From Brevundimonas sp. SH203 (lineage in GTDB: Bacteria; Pseudomonadota; Alphaproteobacteria; Caulobacterales; Caulobacteraceae): a DNA stretch of 64,000 nt. A program made the translations under genes and the position numbers. The notes beneath the pieces were generated by a model that saw only the letters and a list, made by a program, of their open reading frames with translations, searched no databases and was not told the origin of the DNA. The stretch lies in the NCBI RefSeq assembly GCF_002157625.1, contig NZ_BDMM01000006.1, positions 1 through 64,000 on the forward strand. Direction: 5' to 3'. Positions 18,672 through 27,081 of this stretch are shown piece by piece; within the stretch, counting starts at the first letter, position 1, and each line of letters starts with the position of its first letter.

Positions 18672-21095
18672 ATGAAATTCACCCTGTCCTGGCTGAAGGA
18701 CCACCTCGAGACCGAGGCGGACGTGCATCAGATCGCCGAGGCCATGACCATGGCGGGACTGGAGGTCGAGGAGGTTCTCGACCCCGCCGCCAAGTTGGCG
18801 CCCTTCACCGTGGCCCGGATCGTCTCGGCCGAGCGGCATCCGAACGCCGACCGGCTGCAGGTCTGTCAGGTCGAGACGGTGGACGGGATGAAGGAGATCG
18901 TCTGCGGCGCGCCGAACGCGCGGGCGGGCCTGACCACCATCTACGCCCCCATCGGCGCCTATGTGCCGGGTCTGGGCGTCACACTGGTCGAGAAGCCGGT
19001 GCGCGGCGTGGTGTCCAATGGGATGCTGTGTTCGGCGTCGGAGCTGGAGCTGGCCGACGAGAGCGACGGCATTCAGGAGCTTCCGCCCGAGATCCCGGTG
19101 GGAACCCCGGTCGCGGGCCTGTTTGGGGCCGAGCCCGTCATCGATTTCGAGGTCACGCCGAACCGGCCGGACTGGCTGGGTGTCGCCGGGATCGCGCGTG
19201 ATCTGGCCGCCGCCAGCGTGGGCAGGCTCAAGCATTTCGACATCGCCGTGGTGCGCGGCGGTTTCGCCTCGCCGATCTCGGTGCGGCTGGATGCGCCCGA
19301 GATGTGCCCGGTCTTCGCCGGGCGCGTCATTCGCGGCGTGCAAAACGGCCCGTCGCCGGCCTGGCTGCACAAGCGTCTGACCGCCATCGGCCTGCGCTCG
19401 ATCAACCGTCTGGTCGATGTGACCAATCTGATCGCCTACGACCGCGCCCGCCCGCTGCACGTCTATGACCTGGCCAAACTGTCGGGAACCGAGATCGTGG
19501 TGCGGGGCGGTCTGACGTCCGCCGAGACGGGCGAGCACGAGCATCTGATCGCCCTGGACGGCAAGACCTATGTGGCCGGCCCGACCGACTGCGTCATCGC
19601 CGATGCGGGCGGCGAACGGCCCATCGGCCTGGGCGGCGTCATGGGCGGGGAATCGACCGGCTGCGACGACGACACCACCGACGTCTTCCTGGAAAGCGCC
19701 TGGTTCGATCCGCTGGTCATCGCCCAGACGGGGCGGACGTTGGGCATCCATTCCGACGCCCAATATCGGTTCGCGCGCGGCGTCGATCCGGTTTCGCTCA
19801 CGCCGGGGCTGGAGCTAGCCACCCGCCTGATTCTGGACCTGTGCGGGGGCGAGCCGTCCGACATCGTCTTCGTCGGCGAACCCCCGGCCAGCCCTTCGCC
19901 CTTCGCCTTCGATCCCGCCCATGTGAAGCGACTGACGGGCATGGACCTGGCCGACGACCGGATCGGGACCATCCTGGGCCAGCTGGGCTTCCTGGTTCAG
20001 GCCGCGCCCGCCGGTCAGGCCGAGCCGTGGATCGTCACCCCGCCGTCGTGGCGCCGCGACGTGGAAGGCCCCGCCGATCTGGTGGAAGAGGTCGCCCGCA
20101 TCGAAGGCTTCGACACTCTGCCTGAGGTCGCCCTGCCGCCGGTCGCCAACACCGCCGGGGGCGTGCTGAGCCCGCGTCAGGCCCGCGTCCGCACGGCGCG
20201 CCGGGCGCTGGCGGCGCTGGGATACGCCGAGGCCGTCACCTGGTCCTTCACCAAACAGTCGACGGCGGCCCTGTTCGGCGGCGGCGACGACAGGCTGGTG
20301 CTGGAGAACCCCATCGCGGCCGATCTGGACTGCATGCGGCCCTCGGCCCTACCGAACCTGATCCAGGCGGCCGCCCGCAACGCCGCGCGCGGTTTCGCCG
20401 ACGCCGCCCTGTTCGAGATCGGCCCGATCTATCTGGGCGACGGGCCAGGCGATCAGCGCACGGTCATCGCCGGTCTGGTCGCGCCGCACGCCGCTCGCCA
20501 CTGGGGCGGTCCGGCCGAGGACGCCCTGTTCGCGCTGAAGGGCGACCTGAACGCCGTGCTGGAGGAGATCGGCGCGCCGGTCGCCTCGCTGCAGCTGGTT
20601 CAGGGTCAGAACCGCGACTGGTGGCACCCCGGCCGTTCGGCTCGGCTGCAACTGGGACCCAAGAATGTGATGGTCGAGTTCGGCGAACTGCACCCGCGCG
20701 TGCTGAAGGCGCTGGATGCGGACGGCCCCATGCTGGGCTTCGAGATCGTGCTGGACAACGTCCCCGAGCCGCGCGGCAAGTCGGGCAAGGCGCGCGGGTC
20801 GGCCGACCTGTCGGCCTTCATGCCCCTGACCCGCGACTTCGCCTTCGTGGTCGAGGATGGGAAGCCGGTCGGCGATCTGGTCCGCGCGGCGACCGGCGCC
20901 GACAAGGCCCTGATCGCCGAGGTCCGCGTCTTCGACGTCTATCGCGGCAAGGGCGTGGACGACGGCTTCAAGTCCGTCGCCCTGGAGGTCGTTATCCAAC
21001 CCCGCGACGCCACCCTGGCCGAGGCCGAGATCGAGGCCCTGACCGCCAAGGTCGTGGCGGCGGTGGAGAAGCAGGGCGGCAGGCTGCGGGGGTGA
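18672..21095 (+). CDS. pheT: Phenylalanine-tRNA ligase beta subunit
   Basis: 807 aa, full length. It begins [18 protein letters not shown]. An EMAP-type tRNA-binding domain lies at about 40-150 ([20 protein letters not shown]), the B3/B4 editing domain at about 210-390, the B5 DNA-binding-like fold from about 410 ([16 protein letters not shown]), a catalytic-like domain from about 490, and the C-terminal anticodon-binding FDX-ACB domain from about 715 ([19 protein letters not shown]). It also hydrolyses mischarged Tyr-tRNA-Phe. It ends convergently with lysE, only 9 bp apart, without a visible terminator. Confidence 0.97.
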   Translation: MKFTLSWLKDHLETEADVHQIAEAMTMAGLEVEEVLDPAAKLAPFTVARIVSAERHPNADRLQVCQVETVDGMKEIVCGAPNARAGLTTIYAPIGAYVPGLGVTLVEKPVRGVVSNGMLCSASELELADESDGIQELPPEIPVGTPVAGLFGAEPVIDFEVTPNRPDWLGVAGIARDLAAASVGRLKHFDIAVVRGGFASPISVRLDAPEMCPVFAGRVIRGVQNGPSPAWLHKRLTAIGLRSINRLVDVTNLIAYDRARPLHVYDLAKLSGTEIVVRGGLTSAETGEHEHLIALDGKTYVAGPTDCVIADAGGERPIGLGGVMGGESTGCDDDTTDVFLESAWFDPLVIAQTGRTLGIHSDAQYRFARGVDPVSLTPGLELATRLILDLCGGEPSDIVFVGEPPASPSPFAFDPAHVKRLTGMDLADDRIGTILGQLGFLVQAAPAGQAEPWIVTPPSWRRDVEGPADLVEEVARIEGFDTLPEVALPPVANTAGGVLSPRQARVRTARRALAALGYAEAVTWSFTKQSTAALFGGGDDRLVLENPIAADLDCMRPSALPNLIQAAARNAARGFADAALFEIGPIYLGDGPGDQRTVIAGLVAPHAARHWGGPAEDALFALKGDLNAVLEEIGAPVASLQLVQGQNRDWWHPGRSARLQLGPKNVMVEFGELHPRVLKALDADGPMLGFEIVLDNVPEPRGKSGKARGSADLSAFMPLTRDFAFVVEDGKPVGDLVRAATGADKALIAEVRVFDVYRGKGVDDGFKSVALEVVIQPRDATLAEAEIEALTAKVVAAVEKQGGRLRG

Positions 21096-21104
21096 TCGAC
21101 CGGC

Positions 21105-21728
21105 TCACGGCAGGACGTCCAGAACCAGACCGAGGGCCAGGGCCGTCATCATCAGGCCGGTGACGGCGTCCAGAAGCCGCCAGGCGACGGGGCGGGCGAA
21201 CACGGGCGTCAGGAGACGCGCGCCGAAGCCGATGGCCGCGAACCAGAGGAAGGAGAAGGTCGCGGCGCCGAGGACGAAGAACGGCCATTCCGGCCTCGGC
21301 AAGGACGATCCCACCGCGCCCATCAGCATCACCGTATCGATATAGACGTGCGGGTTCAGCAGGGTGAAGCCTGCGGTCGCGGCGATGGCGGCCCCGAACG
21401 ACAGGGGCGCGCCGCCTTCGACGACGAAGGCCGAGGGCCGCAATGCGCGGCGGAAGGCGCCGAGGGCGTACCCCAGCAGGAAGGCCGCTCCGCCCAGGCT
21501 GAGGGCTAGCGTCAGGCCGGGAACGAGCGCCAGCATGGCGCCCAGCCCATAGACGCCCGCGAACACCAACACGGAATCGCAGGCCGCGCAGAACAGGACG
21601 ATGGGCGCCACGTGCTCGCAGCGCAGACCCTGGCGCAGCACAAACAGGTTCTGGGCGCCGATGGAGACGATCAGGCCCGCCGACATGGCCAAGCCCTTCA
21701 TCAGGGGAGGGAGGAAAAACGTCATCAT
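21105..21728 (-). CDS. LysE/ArgO family amino-acid exporter
   Basis: 207 aa, about six membrane helices. Family marks are GLIVSIGAQNLFVLRQGLR near the N-terminus and NPHVYIDTVMLMGAVG in the middle, both characteristic of LysE/ArgO exporters of basic amino acids. It is divergent from an ArgP-type LysR regulator 68 bp away, the classical arrangement in which the regulator switches on export when intracellular lysine or arginine rises. Export specificity (lysine or arginine) cannot be read from sequence. Confidence 0.92.
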   Translation of the reverse strand: MMTFFLPPLMKGLAMSAGLIVSIGAQNLFVLRQGLRCEHVAPIVLFCAACDSVLVFAGVYGLGAMLALVPGLTLALSLGGAAFLLGYALGAFRRALRPSAFVVEGGAPLSFGAAIAATAGFTLLNPHVYIDTVMLMGAVGSSLPRPEWPFFVLGAATFSFLWFAAIGFGARLLTPVFARPVAWRLLDAVTGLMMTALALGLVLDVLP

Positions 21729-21761
21729 GACCGCGCAATGCCATCGCGGGTCGATGTAGGA

Positions 21762-21799
21762 TAACTAATCCTGCTTATGTCAGATTAGGTCGCCTAATG
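21762..21799. promoter_or_regulatory. Probable ArgP/LysG operator between lysE and argP
   Basis: The arms CTAATC (21765-21770) and GATTAG (21783-21788) form a perfect inverted repeat 12 bp apart, with a further CCTAAT half site touching the argP start codon. The spacing and the position between divergent genes fit a LysR-type (T-N11-A-like) operator. A site at the start codon would allow autorepression. Confidence 0.55.
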
Positions 21800-22690
21800 T
21801 TGGACTATGCCGCCCTCGCCGCCCTGTCGGCCGTCGTCCGCACCGGGGCCTTCGACGCCGCCGCAGCGCGGCTGGCCGTCACGCCGTCCGCCGTGTCCCA
21901 GCGCATCAAGGGGCTGGAGGAGCGTCTGGGCCTGCCGCTGATCGTGCGGTCCACGCCGTGCCGGGCGACGGAGGCGGGCGCGCGTCTGGTGGCGCATTTC
22001 GATCAGGTGTCCCTGCTGGAACATGATCTTCTGCAGGAGGGAGCGCCCTGGGCGGCGGCTTTCGGCGGGCCGCGCCCGACGGTGAGGCTGGCGGTCAATT
22101 CGGACAGTCTGGCCACCTGGATTCCCGCCGCCGTCGCCCGCTTCTCCGCCTCGGCCGAGACCACCCTGGCGCTGGTGCTGGACGACGAGAACCATACGGC
22201 CGAGCGGCTGCGGACGGGCGAGGTCATCGCGGCGGTGACGACGAACGGCAAGCCGGCGCCGGGGTGCCGCGTCGCGTCCCTGGGGCGGATGCGCTATGTC
22301 GCCACCGCCTCGCCGGCCTTTGCCGGGCGGTGGTTCGCGGATGGAGTGACGCAGGCGACCCTGGCCCCGGCGCCCGTGCTGCGGTTCGATCAGGACGACC
22401 GGCTTCAGGATCGGTGGGCCGCCCAGGCCGTCGGCCGGTCCCTTTCGGCGCCCACATACTGGGCGCCGTCGACGCAGGGGATGCTGGACCTGACCCTGGC
22501 CGGGGTCGCCTGGTCAATGACGCCCGAGACGATCGCGGCGCCGCTGGTCGCGGCCGGGCGCCTGGTCCGGCTGAAGCCCGAAACGTCGCTGGACGTGCCC
22601 CTGTTCTGGCAACATCTGCGGATCGCCTCGCGCACCCTTGAGGGCCTGACCCGCGCGGTGCGGGAGGAGACGCGACACTGGCTGATCTGA
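21797..22690 (+). CDS. argP: LysR-family regulator, ArgP/LysG type
   Basis: 297 aa. The N-terminal winged helix has FDAAAARLAVTPSAVSQRIKGLEERLG, the ArgP-type helix-turn-helix. The C-terminal effector domain begins near residue 90 with VRLAVNSDSLATWI, a hallmark of the ArgP/IciA group (LAVNADSLATWF in relatives). It should bind lysine or arginine and activate the divergent lysE. The symbol is based on family and gene neighbourhood. Confidence 0.88.
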   Translation: MLDYAALAALSAVVRTGAFDAAAARLAVTPSAVSQRIKGLEERLGLPLIVRSTPCRATEAGARLVAHFDQVSLLEHDLLQEGAPWAAAFGGPRPTVRLAVNSDSLATWIPAAVARFSASAETTLALVLDDENHTAERLRTGEVIAAVTTNGKPAPGCRVASLGRMRYVATASPAFAGRWFADGVTQATLAPAPVLRFDQDDRLQDRWAAQAVGRSLSAPTYWAPSTQGMLDLTLAGVAWSMTPETIAAPLVAAGRLVRLKPETSLDVPLFWQHLRIASRTLEGLTRAVREETRHWLI

Positions 22691-22830
22691 CACCATGACC
22701 GCGCGCGGCCGGGGCGCCGGTAAGGTCCGGTTAACCTTGAAGCCGCAAGGGTGCCGCAAAGGTCGGGGACGGTGGCGTCGAGTTCGGCGTCTCAGCCGGC
22801 CGTCTTCCCGCCGTCTCTCGGAGCGCCCTC

Positions 22831-23442
22831 ATGCATCGTCGCCAACTGATCCTTTCGGGCATCGCCACCGCCGCCGGCGCCTCGTCCCTGGGGGCCTGCG
22901 CCACCTCGCCGGCGCGCGATCCCAACTATCCGATCGCGTCGGACCAGAACGCCCAGGCCTACAGTTTCGACGAGCTGGTGGCGGCCGGATCGCGCGAACT
23001 GGGCATCGCGGCCGAGGTCGTGGGCGGCGCCATCGAGCGCGTCTTCGCCGATCAGGGCGACCGCCCGACCGCCTATATCGCGGGCGAGGAAGGCTCCGGC
23101 GCCGTGGTCGTGGGCGCGCGTTACGGACGCGGCGCCCTGCATATGAAGGACCTGTCGGCCTCGCAGGAGGTGTTCTGGCAGGGCGCATCGGTGGGCTGGG
23201 ACTGGGGCGGCAACGCCAGCCGCGTCTTCACCCTGGTCTATGGCCTGTACCACCCCGACATGATCTATCGCCGCTATCCGGGGATCGAGGGTTCGGCCTA
23301 TCTGGTGGCCGGTCTGGGCGTGAACTATCAGCGCGCGGACGGCATCGTCCTGGCCCCGATCCGCACCGGCGTCGGCCTGCGCCTGGGCGCCAATGTCGGC
23401 ACCATGAGCTATAGCCGCCAGCGTAACCTGCTGCCGTTCTAG
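22831..23442 (+). CDS. EipA-like DUF1134 envelope protein
   Basis: 203 aa. The N-terminal MHRRQLILSG...SSLGAC contains a twin-Arg-like start and a lipobox-like LGAC, so it is either a lipoprotein or Sec-exported. The body is DUF1134: YSFDELVAAG, GGAIERVFADQGDRPTAYIAGEE, GRGALHMK, VGWDWGGNASRVFTLVYGLY, GVNYQRADGIVLAPIRTGVG. In Brucella the homologue EipA is a small beta-barrel protein needed for envelope integrity. A half-site TTAACC for CtrA occurs upstream (near 22731) but a single half site is weak evidence. Confidence 0.85.
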   Translation: MHRRQLILSGIATAAGASSLGACATSPARDPNYPIASDQNAQAYSFDELVAAGSRELGIAAEVVGGAIERVFADQGDRPTAYIAGEEGSGAVVVGARYGRGALHMKDLSASQEVFWQGASVGWDWGGNASRVFTLVYGLYHPDMIYRRYPGIEGSAYLVAGLGVNYQRADGIVLAPIRTGVGLRLGANVGTMSYSRQRNLLPF

Positions 23443-23454
23443 GTCCACGCGCCG

Positions 23455-23553
23455 TCCGTCTCGACCTGAGGACCGGGCGTCGGTCGGGCTGTGCGTCGAT
23501 CCTGTCGCATGCGCGGCGGATCATCCGATCCTCGGGGCAAGCCCGAGGATGAC
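23455..23553. repeat. Palindromic intergenic repeat, copy 3 (degenerate left arm)
   Basis: The right arm 23527-23553 (GATCCTCGGGGCAAGCCCGA and on) matches copies 1 and 2. The left arm is eroded but the following GACCGGGCG...CGGTCGGGCTGTGCG matches the interior of copy 1 (GATCGGGCG...GATCGGGCTGTGCG). It lies between convergent genes, as copy 1 does. Confidence 0.65.
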
Positions 23554-23574
23554 GCCAGTTTTGGGTGGGGCGTT

Positions 23575-24468
23575 CTAGCTCACCAACCGCAACGGCGGCG
23601 GGGCGTCCATCAGGGCCGCCAGGCCCTCGCGCCAGGTCGGATAGTGCGGACGCCAGCCCAGTTCGGCCTTGGCCAGGGCGTTGGAGACGCGCTTGGAGTC
23701 CAGATAGAAGCGGCGCATGGCCTCGCTGACGCTGTCGTCGGTCCAGTCGACCTCGGGTGGGCGGGGCAGGCCCATGCGGTCCGCCGCCCATTCCATCACC
23801 ACATCGGCGGGCGCGGGTTCGTCGTCGATCAGATTATAGGCCGCGCCGGGACGCGGACGGGCCATCGAGGCGAACAGGCCCGAGACGATGTCATCGATGT
23901 GGATGCGGTTGAAGATCTGGCCCGGCTTCCTGACCAGCCGGGCCGTGCCGTCGCGCAGGCGCTCCACGACGTTGCGGCCGGGGCCGTAGAAGCCGGGCAG
24001 GCGGAAGATCTGCACCGTCAGCCCCATGCCCTGCGCCCCGTCCAGCCAGTCGCGCTCGGCCCGGACGCGACGCGCCCCCTCCAGATTGGCGGCGTTCAGC
24101 GGGCCGTCCTCGAACACCCAGCCGCCAGCCCGGTCGCCATAGACGGAGGTGGAGGAGAGATAGCCGATCCAGTCGGGCCAGGCGTCGCCCGCCAGCGGCC
24201 CCAGGGCGCGCAGGGCGGGACAGCCGTGGGCGTCGGGCGCGGCGGTGATCAGGACGGCGCCGGCGGCCTCCAGCGCGGTCTTCAGGGCGGCCGCGTCGGC
24301 GGGGTCCAGGGCGGCGATCCCCTCGGCCTCCAGCGAACGCCGACGGTCGGGATCGCGCGAGGTGGCGGTCGCCCGCCCGCCGCGCCGGATCGCCTCCAGC
24401 GCCGCCGCCCGCCCCACATAGCCGCCGCCGAAGACCAGCAGATTCGGGACGGCGGCGTCAGCAGGCAT
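23575..24468 (-). CDS. NAD-dependent epimerase/dehydratase family protein (extended SDR)
   Basis: 297 aa, Rossmann fold. The nucleotide loop LLVFGGGYVGRAAA begins at residue 10; SSTSVYGD supplies the Ser/Thr and Tyr positions, but the usual YxxxK Lys is not obvious. IHIDDIVSGL is the typical late motif. It resembles YeeZ-type atypical SDR proteins, whose reaction is unknown. It lies 26 bp downstream of the sqdB-like gene on the same strand and is probably co-transcribed with it. Confidence 0.8.
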   Translation of the reverse strand: MPADAAVPNLLVFGGGYVGRAAALEAIRRGGRATATSRDPDRRRSLEAEGIAALDPADAAALKTALEAAGAVLITAAPDAHGCPALRALGPLAGDAWPDWIGYLSSTSVYGDRAGGWVFEDGPLNAANLEGARRVRAERDWLDGAQGMGLTVQIFRLPGFYGPGRNVVERLRDGTARLVRKPGQIFNRIHIDDIVSGLFASMARPRPGAAYNLIDDEPAPADVVMEWAADRMGLPRPPEVDWTDDSVSEAMRRFYLDSKRVSNALAKAELGWRPHYPTWREGLAALMDAPPPLRLVS

Positions 24469-24494
24469 GGGATCGGAACTCGGTCGGCGAAGGG

Positions 24495-25718
24495 TCAGGC
24501 GGACAGGGCTTGGTCGGCGGCGGGCGGCGGCCCATCGGATTTCAGCGCCTCGGCGCGGCGTTGGTTCCAGGCGGACACGCAGGGCACGCGGCCCAGGTCG
24601 GCGCGGTCGGCGTAGCGGCGGGCGATGTCGGTCACGTCCTGCATCAACCCCTCCGCCAGGGTGATGGGTTTCAGCCCCAGTTCGCGGAACTGGTCGTTGG
24701 CCACGACCAGATCGTTCTCGTCCGCCTCCTGACGCGGATTGGGCAGGTTCTGGATTTCGGCGCCGGTCAGATCAGCGACCATCCGGGCCAGGTCGCGCAC
24801 CCGGCGGCTCTCGGTCATCTGGTTCAGGATCTTGACCCGGTCGCCCCGGCGCGGCGGGTTCTTCAGCGCCAGTTCGACGCAGCGCACCGTGTCCTGGATG
24901 TGGATGAAGGCTCGCGTCTGGCCGCCCGATCCATGCACGGTCAGCGGATGGCCCAGGGCCGCCTGCATCAGAAAGCGGTTCAGCACCGTGCCATAGTCGC
25001 CGTCATAGTCGAAACGGTTGATCAGCCGCTCGTCCGCCCGGGTTTCCCGCGTCTGGGCGCCCCAGACGATGCCCTGGTGCAGGTCGGTGATCCGCAGCTG
25101 GTCGTTGCGGGCGTAGAACTGGAACAGCAGGGCGTCCTGCGTCTTGGTCATATGATAGATGCTGCCCGGATTGGGCGGGAACAGGATTTCCTGTTCGGCG
25201 GGGCCGTTGTCGGTGTCCACCGTCACTTTCAGATAGCCCTCGGGGATGCGAAGGCCCGCCGTGCCGTAGCCATAGACCCCCATCGTCCCCAGGTGGGCCA
25301 GATGCACGTCCAGCCCGCTTTCGACGATGGCGGCCAGCAGGTGGTTGGTGGCGTTGATGTTGTTGTCGACGGTGTAGAGCTTGTGCCGCGCCGACTTCAT
25401 CGAATAGGGGGCCGCCCGCTGTTCGGCGAAATGGACCACGCTGTCGGGTTTCAGGTCGCGGATCAGGGCGACAAGCCGGTCGAACTCCTTGCCCACCGTC
25501 ATGTTGACGAAGCCGATGTCGCGGCCGGAGACGTCCTTCCACGCCCTGATCCGTTCGCCCATCGTGCGGATCGGGGTCAGGGACTGGATTTCCAGCTCGT
25601 TGTCGATGTTGCGGCGGCTGAGGTTGTCGACGACGGTGACGTCCCACCCTTCGGCCGACAGGTGCAGGGCCGTGGGCCAGCCGCAGAAACCGTCGCCGCC
25701 CAGAACCAGAACACGCAT
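24495..25718 (-). CDS. sqdB: UDP-sulfoquinovose synthase-like NAD-dependent epimerase
   Basis: 407 aa. The start MRVLVLGGDGFCGWPTAL is the SqdB/SQD1 signature of the NAD-binding loop. FAEQRAAPYSMKS, NPGSIYHMTKTQDAL (catalytic Tyr-x3-Lys) and HQGIVWGAQTRET follow. SqdB builds UDP-sulfoquinovose from UDP-glucose and sulfite for sulfolipid SQDG, a lipid reported in Brevundimonas. The usual partner glycosyltransferase (SqdD/SqdX) is not in the window. A related epimerase with a different product cannot be excluded. Confidence 0.82.
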   Translation of the reverse strand: MRVLVLGGDGFCGWPTALHLSAEGWDVTVVDNLSRRNIDNELEIQSLTPIRTMGERIRAWKDVSGRDIGFVNMTVGKEFDRLVALIRDLKPDSVVHFAEQRAAPYSMKSARHKLYTVDNNINATNHLLAAIVESGLDVHLAHLGTMGVYGYGTAGLRIPEGYLKVTVDTDNGPAEQEILFPPNPGSIYHMTKTQDALLFQFYARNDQLRITDLHQGIVWGAQTRETRADERLINRFDYDGDYGTVLNRFLMQAALGHPLTVHGSGGQTRAFIHIQDTVRCVELALKNPPRRGDRVKILNQMTESRRVRDLARMVADLTGAEIQNLPNPRQEADENDLVVANDQFRELGLKPITLAEGLMQDVTDIARRYADRADLGRVPCVSAWNQRRAEALKSDGPPPAADQALSA

Positions 25719-26072
25719 GGGGGAAGCCTCGTCGTCGTCTCAAACCCCCTGCCTAGCCCAGCCGAGCGGCTGCGGCAAAGGACGGCTGTTAAAGTCGCGG
25801 TGCGACGCTTTGACGAATCCCCCTTGGAAAGGCGCCGCGCACAGGCTAAGTCAGGCCTGTCTCCCACTCAAACGCAGCTTTACGGGCGCATACCCGGCTG
25901 TTCGCGGCTTGAGCCGATCATGACGGTCGGTCCCGAAAGGACCGGCGCACCATGCGGGCGACAAGGCATTCCGACAGATCGACAATCGGGGATCGGCCCC
26001 GAGCGAAACGGAACCCAGAAACGGACGAACCCGGCCATCGGCCTGGCCTCGTCCCTGCACACGGTAGCGCGA
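25719..26072. other. 354-bp divergent intergenic region, no gene seen
   Basis: Lies between the start of the sqdB-like gene (minus) and the DUF4167 gene (plus), so it must hold promoters for both. I see no RNA gene, strong hairpin or clear -35/-10 pair. A long frame runs through it in phase with the DUF4167 gene but has no family features. Confidence 0.5.
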
Positions 26073-27023
26073 ATGAGAGATTTCAAGGGCATGAAGCGTC
26101 AGCGCGGACGCAATCGGAACAAGGCGGGCGCCAATAACGCCAACAACGCCAATCCGAATCGTTCGTGGGATTCGCAAGGCCCCGAGAACATCAAGGTCCG
26201 GGGCAACGCCCAGACCGTGTACGAACGCTATCAGCAGCTGGCCCGCGACGCGGCGTCCAGCGGCGACCGGGTGCTGGCCGAAAACTATCAGCAGCACGCC
26301 GAACACTATTACCGGGTGCTGCGCGCGCTGCAGCCCCAGCGGTCCTTCTCCGACATCGCCGCGCGCGAACAGTCGAACCAGGGCTTCGACATCGATTTCG
26401 AGGACGAATCGGGCGTTCAGGCCGCCGCCTTCCTGGCCGCTCAGCAGGCCGCCGAGCGTCAGGCCGCCGAAGCCGCCGAACGCGCCGAGCAGAACCAGAA
26501 TCAGCCCCGCGACCGCGACCGTGACCGTGATCGCGACTACAACCGCGACCGGGATCGGGACCGCGATCAGAACCGTGAACCGCGCGAGCCGCGCGAAGAG
26601 GGTGAGGCCCGCGCCGAGGGCGAGGGCGGCGGTCGTCGCGAGAGCCGCCGCGAACGCTGGGAGCGCCGCCGCGAGGAACGCAACCGTCGCTTCGACAACC
26701 GCGAGGAGGGCGCCGAGGACGCCGCCGCCCGCGCCGACGCCGAACCCGCACAAATGGACGCCCCCGTCGCCGAAATCCCGGTCGTCGAGACGTCTGCGGA
26801 TGTCGCGGCCGAGCCGGCGGCCGACGCCCGTCCCGCCCGCCGTCCACGTCGCAGCGCCGCCGCCACGACGGACGAGGGCGAGGCCCCGACCGCCCTGCCG
26901 GGCTTCCTGACCCGCGCGCCCGCCGCCGCTTCGCCCGCCGCTTCGACGGACGGCGAGGCCGAGGCCCCGGTTCGCCGTCGCGCCCCGCGTCGCAAGCCCG
27001 AGGCCGCCGTCAGCGAAGACTGA
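26073..27023 (+). CDS. DUF4167 domain protein with Arg/Asp-repeat tail
   Basis: 316 aa. The DUF4167 domain occupies about residues 1-95: MRDFKGMKRQRGRNRNK, then IKVRGNAQTVYERYQQLARDAASSGDRV and AENYQQHAEHYYRVL. The remainder is disordered: an acidic-basic Arg/Asp repeat (about 147-170), then Glu/Arg-rich and Ala/Pro-rich stretches. Families with this architecture occur across alphaproteobacteria; the function is unknown, and RNA association is only suggested by composition. The start at ATG 26073 keeps the conserved N-terminus; ATG 26091 is an alternative. Confidence 0.85.
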   Translation: MRDFKGMKRQRGRNRNKAGANNANNANPNRSWDSQGPENIKVRGNAQTVYERYQQLARDAASSGDRVLAENYQQHAEHYYRVLRALQPQRSFSDIAAREQSNQGFDIDFEDESGVQAAAFLAAQQAAERQAAEAAERAEQNQNQPRDRDRDRDRDYNRDRDRDRDQNREPREPREEGEARAEGEGGGRRESRRERWERRREERNRRFDNREEGAEDAAARADAEPAQMDAPVAEIPVVETSADVAAEPAADARPARRPRRSAAATTDEGEAPTALPGFLTRAPAAASPAASTDGEAEAPVRRRAPRRKPEAAVSED

Positions 27024-27081
27024 CGACGGCTTTACGATCCTGCAACTCTGACGGGTTATTCCTGGCGCCTGGGAGGGCGTC

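Noticed and set aside
24510..26072. An open frame fused in front of the DUF4167 gene
   Set aside because: It is antisense to the sqdB-like gene and the family N-terminus begins at 26073.
26511..26570. DNA tandem repeat or CRISPR-like array
   Set aside because: The periodicity is in the protein (Arg-Asp), the DNA units are unequal and there are no spacers.
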